Shown: piece by piece, positions 59,032 to 64,000 of the stretch
Layout: each line of letters starts with the position of its first letter
How positions within the stretch are numbered: the first letter of the stretch is position 1
Assembly (NCBI RefSeq): GCF_023715615.1
Contig: NZ_JAMBOM010000001.1
Span: 372,001-436,000, forward strand
From: Sporosarcina aquimarina
Lineage (GTDB): Bacteria; Bacillota; Bacilli; Bacillales_A; Planococcaceae
Length of the DNA: 64,000 nucleotides
Reading direction: 5' to 3'
Translations under genes and position numbers: made by a program
Notes under the pieces: generated by a model
Told to the model about the DNA's origin: nothing
What the model saw: the letters and a program-made list of their open reading frames with translations, nothing else
The model's database searches: none

Positions 59032-60435
59032 ATGGAGAAAGAAAAACGGAAAAGAAAGATAGGTATTCCGGATGCATACGTAATTCTCTTTATAATATTG
59101 GCACTTATGGCTGTTTTGACGTATATCATTCCAGCAGGGGAGTTTCAACGGGAAGAAATTGATGGTGTTACAGTCGTCGTTCCAGATGGGTACGAACAGG
59201 TTGCTAGCACACCGGCCAGTCTTATTGACGTATTTCTTGCGATACAGGAAGGAATGATTAGTTCTGCGCCATTGATTTTTTTAGTGTTAATCATTGGCGG
59301 TTCCTTTGCAGTCATTGAATCGACAGGTGCGATTGACGCCATGATTTTAAAAACAATTGAGAAAACGAAGAACAAAGAGCTTGTCTTAATCACAATTGTA
59401 ATGGTACTGTTTTCTATTTTTGGAACTTTGGGAATTATTGTAAATGCAGTTATTGCATTCATCCCGATTGGAATCATTTTAGCGAGGTCGATGAAGTTAG
59501 ATGCTGTAGTAGGTGTCTCAATTATATACTTGGGAGCATACGCAGGATTTAATACAGCATTTCTAGATCCGCTGACAACAGGGACTGCGCAACAAATTGC
59601 TCAGTTGCCCTTATTCTCAGGAATCGGATATCGTATTGTTATTTATATCATTATTCTATTAACGACAATCCTATATGTCTCTTGGTATGTGAAAAAGATT
59701 AAGAAGGATCCGTTGAAAAGCGTTTTGGGTTCAAACCCCTTTCCAAAGATTGAAGAACGTGAGGAGCTAAATAAAGAAGTCGAAATTACAGGTATTCATA
59801 AGTTGGTGCTTATCTGGCTCGTCTTAGGTATCGCTACCTACGTATTCGGTGTTTTTAAATTCGGGTGGTCACTAAATGAAATGGCTGCTATTTTCTTAAT
59901 AATCGCTGTAGGAACTGCGATCATTGCAAAACTAACTCCAAATCGACTAGTGTTAGAATTTTTCGAGGGAGCGAAAGGATTAGTCTATGGAGCTATGATT
60001 ATTGGGATGGCTCGTTCAATCGTAGTTGTTCTTGAAAAAGGGAACATTTTGGACACCATCGTAAATGGAATGGCACACGTAATGACTCCTTTTACAAGTG
60101 TTAGCGGTGCTGTGGTCATGTTTATAGCAAACGAATTGTTCAATATTCTCGTTTCATCAGGAAGCGGACAGGCCGTTATTGTCATGCCAATTATGACGCC
60201 ACTCGCTGATTTGATGGAAATTCCTCGTCAAGTGGCTGTTCAGGCGTACAAAATGGGAGACGGATTTACAAACGTTATCACACCAACGTCAGGGATTCTC
60301 ATGGCGAACTTAGCAATTGCAGGGATCTCATGGACAAAGTGGGTACGCTTCGTTTTCCCACTGTTACTGATTTGGACTGTCCTGGGTATTATCTTCCTCA
60401 TTATTGGTGTGCTGATGAATTGGGGTCCAATGTAA
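59032..60435 (+). CDS. YfcC-family membrane carrier
   Basis: 467 aa with about 12 helices. Starts with a basic tail, then IPDAYVILFIILALMAVLTYIIPAGEF, typical of YfcC proteins. Other marks are GTLGIIVNAVIAFIPIGIILARSM, GAYAGFNTAFLDPLTTGTAQQIA, SSGSGQAVIVMPIMTPLADL and GDGFTNVITPTSGILMANL. ATG 59032 is preferred to TTG 59029. Divergent from the racemase/amidohydrolase operon and sharing its operator; probably imports the N-acyl amino acid or peptide. Homologous to the fragment at the left edge of the window. Confidence 0.88.
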   Translation: MEKEKRKRKIGIPDAYVILFIILALMAVLTYIIPAGEFQREEIDGVTVVVPDGYEQVASTPASLIDVFLAIQEGMISSAPLIFLVLIIGGSFAVIESTGAIDAMILKTIEKTKNKELVLITIVMVLFSIFGTLGIIVNAVIAFIPIGIILARSMKLDAVVGVSIIYLGAYAGFNTAFLDPLTTGTAQQIAQLPLFSGIGYRIVIYIIILLTTILYVSWYVKKIKKDPLKSVLGSNPFPKIEEREELNKEVEITGIHKLVLIWLVLGIATYVFGVFKFGWSLNEMAAIFLIIAVGTAIIAKLTPNRLVLEFFEGAKGLVYGAMIIGMARSIVVVLEKGNILDTIVNGMAHVMTPFTSVSGAVVMFIANELFNILVSSGSGQAVIVMPIMTPLADLMEIPRQVAVQAYKMGDGFTNVITPTSGILMANLAIAGISWTKWVRFVFPLLLIWTVLGIIFLIIGVLMNWGPM

Positions 60436-60503
60436 TCCAAAAACAAAATTCTCTTTACGTCAGTTTGTTTGGATTTCCAACTTGATACACAAAACTCGGT
60501 ATA

Positions 60504-60554
60504 AGCTGTCTCAAAACGTTGATTTTTGGACTTTTGAGATGGCTCTATTTTTTT
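60504..60554 (+). terminator. Terminator after the YfcC carrier
   Basis: AGCTGTCTCAAAA / TTTTGAGATGGCT (two G-T pairs) around a 15-base loop, followed by a T-run. Confidence 0.8.
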
Positions 60555-60659
60555 GAAAGGGAAAGTTTAAAGGTCTACATCACTTAATAAAATAGTAGGA
60601 TGGATAGATCTACCTTTTCTTTTCTGAACATCTTTAGTGAACAAAATAAATGTCGTGTA

Positions 60660-60688
60660 TTGACGAATCTTGAAATACTATTTACTAT
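60660..60688 (+). promoter_or_regulatory. Promoter of the abg operon
   Basis: TTGACG (60660-60665), 17-base spacer, TACTAT (60683-60688), about 48 bases before the GTG start. Confidence 0.6.
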
Positions 60689-60735
60689 ATAATCAGTCTA
60701 TTGTTTGTATTCAATATATTAAGGGGGAGAGGCAA

Positions 60736-62169
60736 GTGAGTTTGCAAGCTTTCACAAAAGATTATTTAAAGCAGCATGCTAATTATTTTGAACAGGTCAG
60801 TGAATACATTTTTTATCATCCTGAAACACGTTTTGAAGAATATGAATCTGCCAAGTACTTGTCTGAGCAATGTGAGCAGCAAGGATTCAAAGTGGAACGG
60901 GGTGTCGGTGGAATTGAAACCGCATTCACAGCCACTTTTGGACAAGGGCATCCAGTCATTGGATTTCTGGGGGAATTCGATGCGTTGCCTGAGTTAAGTC
61001 AAGAACCGAACGCGATTGAAGAAAAACGCTGGGAGCGTCATATTGGTCATGGTTGCGGACATAATCTACTCGGAACGGGTGCATTTGCGGCAGCATGCGC
61101 AGCAAAAGCATATTTAGAAGAGCATAAGCTCCCTGGAACTGTGAAATTCTTCGGTTGCCCTGGGGAAGAAGGGGGATCTGGTAAGACGTTTATGGCCCGT
61201 GAAGGCGTCTTTGATGGGACTGATCTTGCCCTAACGTGGCACCCATCGCCAACAAACAGCATTATGAGTTTGAGCACTCTTGCAAATATTCAAGTGTTTT
61301 ATCGTTTCAAAGGGGTACCTTCACATGCTGCAAACTCACCGCATTTAGGTCGTAGTGCACTTGATGCTGTAGAGCTAATGAATACAGGAGTTCAATATTT
61401 ACGCGAGCACATGCCGGACGAGGCAAGAATTCACTATGCAATTACAAATACTGGAGGATTTGCACCAAACGTCGTTCAAGCGAATGCAGAAGTACTGTAC
61501 TTAGTTCGGGATGTTAATACAGAACGTGTCATGGATCTGTTTGAACGGGTGAACAAAATTGCAGAAGGCGCAGCCCTTATGACAGAAACCACAGTAACCG
61601 TTGAAGTGGATAAAGCTTGCTCAAATTACATTCCGAACCGTGCACTTGAAAAAATCTTGTATGAAAGCTTACAAGAAATTGGAATCGAGGCACCAACAGA
61701 TGACGAACAAGAGTATGCAAAAGGCATCTTTGAATCACTATCAAAGGCAGAACAGAAAGATTATCTTGGTGTGATGAAAGGATTTGGATATGTAGGGGAT
61801 GGTTCTGAATTCGTTGGGAAATATGTGTCGGATTGCATAGCGCCGTATGAAGTTCCAACAGAAATTTTGACTGCGTCCACCGACGTTTCGGATGTAAGCT
61901 GGATTTTGCCTACCGCACAGATGTCGACATCTACGTCAGCACTAGGGACACCTCTTCATACGTGGCAAATGACGAGCCAAGGGATATCGTCAAATGCGCA
62001 CAAAGGGATGTTGCGAGCAGGTGCATCCATGGCGCTCACTGCACTTAAAATTTTTGAAAATACAGATTTACTGGCGCCGGTTCGAGATGAATTTGTCGCG
62101 TTTGCCAAAGAAAATCCATATACCTGTCCGATACCTGAAGGCGTTCAACCTTCACCGCTCGGTAGCTGA
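60736..62169 (+). CDS. abgB: p-Aminobenzoyl-glutamate hydrolase subunit B
   Basis: 477 aa, length of AbgB. M20 motifs are LGEFDALPELSQ, GHGCGHNLLGTG, GCPGEEGGSGKTFMAREGVF, and the AbgB-type late blocks TASTDVSDVSWILPTAQMSTST and GTPLHTWQMTSQG. GTG 60736 has AAGGGGGAG 7 bases upstream. With AbgA it forms a heterodimer that splits p-aminobenzoyl-glutamate, a folate breakdown product, to p-aminobenzoate and glutamate. Followed 20 bases later by abgT and then abgA, the same genes as in E. coli but in the order B-T-A. Confidence 0.9.
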   Translation: MSLQAFTKDYLKQHANYFEQVSEYIFYHPETRFEEYESAKYLSEQCEQQGFKVERGVGGIETAFTATFGQGHPVIGFLGEFDALPELSQEPNAIEEKRWERHIGHGCGHNLLGTGAFAAACAAKAYLEEHKLPGTVKFFGCPGEEGGSGKTFMAREGVFDGTDLALTWHPSPTNSIMSLSTLANIQVFYRFKGVPSHAANSPHLGRSALDAVELMNTGVQYLREHMPDEARIHYAITNTGGFAPNVVQANAEVLYLVRDVNTERVMDLFERVNKIAEGAALMTETTVTVEVDKACSNYIPNRALEKILYESLQEIGIEAPTDDEQEYAKGIFESLSKAEQKDYLGVMKGFGYVGDGSEFVGKYVSDCIAPYEVPTEILTASTDVSDVSWILPTAQMSTSTSALGTPLHTWQMTSQGISSNAHKGMLRAGASMALTALKIFENTDLLAPVRDEFVAFAKENPYTCPIPEGVQPSPLGS

Positions 62170-62189
62170 AAAGAAAAGGGGGAATGAGA

Positions 62190-63707
62190 GTGGAAACAGC
62201 AAAGAAAGGGTTTTTTAACAAAGCATTGAATGGCATCGAACGGTTGGGGAACCGATTACCGGACCCGTTCATTCTATTCGTGGGAATGGCAGTAGCCGTC
62301 ATGATTGCGTCGTTCATTTTTAGTCTGTTTGACGCATCTGTGAAGCACCCAGGTACAGGTGAAACATTGCCGATCAACAACTTGCTTTCGGGTGAAGGAT
62401 TGAAGTACATTCTAGAATCCATGATTACGAACTTTACTGGCTTTGCACCACTCGGTATCGTGCTTGCGATGATGCTAGGAATTGGTCTTACTGAAAAAGT
62501 TGGCTTGTTCGATTATGCTATAAAGAAATCAATTATGAAGTCGCCTCCTTGGTTGCTTACATATGCGGTCGCATTCGTAGGGATCATGGGGAACATTGCA
62601 TCAGACGCAGCGATGCTTCTTGTTCCACCTCTTGCTGCAATGATTTTCTATAAAGTAGGCCGTCATCCACTTGCAGGACTTGCGGTTGGTTATGCTTCGG
62701 CGGGTGCTGGGTTTACTGCGAACTTATTCATCGTCGGAACAGACGCTTTGCTTGCTGGAATTTCGACAGAGGCCGCGAAAATTGTAGATGATTCGATTAC
62801 CGTTTCTCCAGTTGATAACTGGTACTTCAATATGGTTTCTGTGTTCATGTTAACGCTGCTAGCAGGCTTCATCACATCTAAATTCATCGAACCTCGTCTA
62901 GGGAAATATAAAGGGGATGCGGTTGAGTTGGAGATGGACGAAGAAGATCCACGTTCTGGAAAAGCATTACGTAACGCTGTGATTGCAGGTCTTTTATATC
63001 TTGCAATCCTATCAGTAGGAATCTTTTGGCCAAATAGTCCCCTCCGTGGTGAAGGAGGCACCATGATTCCGTCGCCGTTCATCTCAGGGATTGTCCCAAT
63101 TATTTTATTCCTATTTTTAATAGTAGGGATCACGTTCGGAATATCTGTTGGGAAGATTAAGAGCGGAAAAGATATTGCTGGTTACATGGCGGAGTCTATG
63201 AAAGACATGTCAGGTTATATCGTTCTAATCTTCGCTATTTCGCAATTCATTGCCTACTTCGGATGGTCGAACATAGGTACATGGATCGCAGTGAATGGTG
63301 CTGAATTCTTGGAATCTGTCAACTTTACTGGAATGGGCCTCATTATAGGGTACATCATTTTCACATCACTCTTGAATTTCTTAATTACATCCGGTTCTGC
63401 AAAGTGGGCACTGGAAGCACCGATTTTCGTCCCACTGTTCATGCAACTCGGTTATCACCCAGCATTTACACAAGTCGCATATCGTGTTGCCGATTCATCG
63501 ACAAACATCATTACTCCGCTATTGCCATACATGGTTGTCGTTCTGACATTCATGCAGAAATACGATAAAAAGGCAGGAATCGGAACGCTCATTTCACTAA
63601 TGCTTCCATTCTCAATTTGTTTCTTAATTGCTTGGATTTTGCTTATTCTGTTATTCTTCTATGCCGGGATTCCATTCGGACCAGGTGTTACACCATTTTT
63701 GAAGTAA
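62190..63707 (+). CDS. abgT: AbgT-family p-aminobenzoyl-glutamate transporter
   Basis: 505 aa with about 12 helices. AbgT marks are NRLPDPFILFVGMAVAVMIAS, GFAPLGIVLAMMLGIGLTEKVGL, GIMGNIASDAAMLLVPPLAAMIF, GYASAGAGFTANLFIVGTDALLAGIS and SGSAKWALEAPIFVPLFMQLGYHP with the late RVADSSTNIITPLLPY. GTG 62190 is chosen because AAGGGGG ends 8 bases before it; ATG 62184 is too close. Located between abgB and abgA, so uptake of p-aminobenzoyl-glutamate or a similar dipeptide is likely. Confidence 0.9.
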   Translation: METAKKGFFNKALNGIERLGNRLPDPFILFVGMAVAVMIASFIFSLFDASVKHPGTGETLPINNLLSGEGLKYILESMITNFTGFAPLGIVLAMMLGIGLTEKVGLFDYAIKKSIMKSPPWLLTYAVAFVGIMGNIASDAAMLLVPPLAAMIFYKVGRHPLAGLAVGYASAGAGFTANLFIVGTDALLAGISTEAAKIVDDSITVSPVDNWYFNMVSVFMLTLLAGFITSKFIEPRLGKYKGDAVELEMDEEDPRSGKALRNAVIAGLLYLAILSVGIFWPNSPLRGEGGTMIPSPFISGIVPIILFLFLIVGITFGISVGKIKSGKDIAGYMAESMKDMSGYIVLIFAISQFIAYFGWSNIGTWIAVNGAEFLESVNFTGMGLIIGYIIFTSLLNFLITSGSAKWALEAPIFVPLFMQLGYHPAFTQVAYRVADSSTNIITPLLPYMVVVLTFMQKYDKKAGIGTLISLMLPFSICFLIAWILLILLFFYAGIPFGPGVTPFLK

Positions 63708-63726
63708 CCGTTAGGGGGGGAGCAAG

Positions 63727-64000
63727 GTGGTTGTAAAGTTACACGAACAACTAACAGAATGGCGACGCGATTTACATCGTCATCCTGAGCAAGGATTTTT
63801 GGAAATGCGAACAGCTTCCATAGTTGCAGCGGAAGTGACACGTCTCGGATTTAATGTACGACTCGGAAAAGACGTAATGGCCGAAGATGAAATATTAGGT
63901 AAACCTTCAGATGAGCAAATAGCAGCTCATGTACAGTGGGCTGCTGAAAATGGAGCAGTCGAAGAGTTCTTGTCTTATTTTGAAGAGGGGTTTACAGGAG
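63727..64000 (+). CDS. abgA: p-Aminobenzoyl-glutamate hydrolase subunit A, partial
   Basis: 91 codons to the window edge from GTG 63727, preceded by GGGGGGAG. WRRDLHRHPEQGFLEMRTA, VTRLGFNVRLGKDVM, and the insertion with EDEILGKPSDEQ followed by FEEGFTG match the start of AbgA rather than other M20 enzymes. Continues beyond the window. Confidence 0.85.
   Translation, partial: MVVKLHEQLTEWRRDLHRHPEQGFLEMRTASIVAAEVTRLGFNVRLGKDVMAEDEILGKPSDEQIAAHVQWAAENGAVEEFLSYFEEGFTG

Overview
The window is a chromosomal stretch from a low-to-medium GC Gram-positive bacterium of the order Bacillales. The RocB, YtaF, HutG, AmhX-like and UgtP-like proteins, the strong AGGAGG ribosome sites with frequent TTG/GTG starts, and the hairpin-plus-T-run terminators all point to the Planococcaceae (Sporosarcina and relatives). 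The genus is an inference. No rRNA, tRNA, prophage, IS transposase or CRISPR array was seen.

Layout. 1-2.1 kb: end of a YfcC-type carrier, an M20D amidohydrolase and ytaF. 2.1-3.3 kb: array of about 206-bp repeats. 3.4-10.3 kb: nucleoside/ribose regulon (rbsK, M20D amidohydrolase, nucleoside hydrolase, NCS2 permease, LacI regulator, nupC) with three matching palindromic operators. 10.3-11.1 kb: second repeat array. 11.3-14.4 kb: unrecognised membrane-protein cluster around a membrane-anchored PstS-like protein. 14.8-23.1 kb: DUF1116 protein and MFS carrier, convergent with a dimethylarginine/arginine operon (two amidinohydrolase-fold enzymes, RocE-like permease, RocB) divergent from an IclR regulator. 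23.3-33 kb: mixed housekeeping and unknown genes, including an RsgA GTPase gene preceded by what looks like a leader-peptide transcription attenuator. 33.1-33.5 kb: 16 tandem 21-bp repeats. 33.5-41 kb: GGDEF-EAL protein, glycerophosphodiesterase lipoprotein and a complete Ugp ABC transporter. 41-41.7 kb: third repeat array, inverted. 41.7-46.1 kb: M24 peptidase, gltS-hutG and a LysR regulator. 46.3-49.8 kb: guanine riboswitch, purine permease, adenine deaminase. 50.1-52.6 kb: envelope operon (polysaccharide deacetylase, DedA, glycosyltransferase). 53-55.5 kb: unassigned carrier plus amidohydrolase. 55.8-60.4 kb: RpiR regulator, M20 amidohydrolase, N-acylamino-acid racemase-like enzyme and a divergent YfcC carrier. 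60.7-64 kb: abgB-abgT-abgA, cut by the window edge.

The main theme is scavenging of nitrogen compounds. Six M20-family hydrolases lie in 64 kb, most beside their own carrier, together with purine and nucleoside salvage, arginine-derivative breakdown, formimidoylglutamate hydrolysis and glycerophosphodiester use. The observations I rate most worth checking are the rsgA leader-peptide attenuator, the two families of repeats built on a 21-nt period, the methylarginine-to-citrulline operon with twin IclR-type operators, the amidohydrolase inside the nucleoside operon, and the orphan PstS-like membrane cluster.
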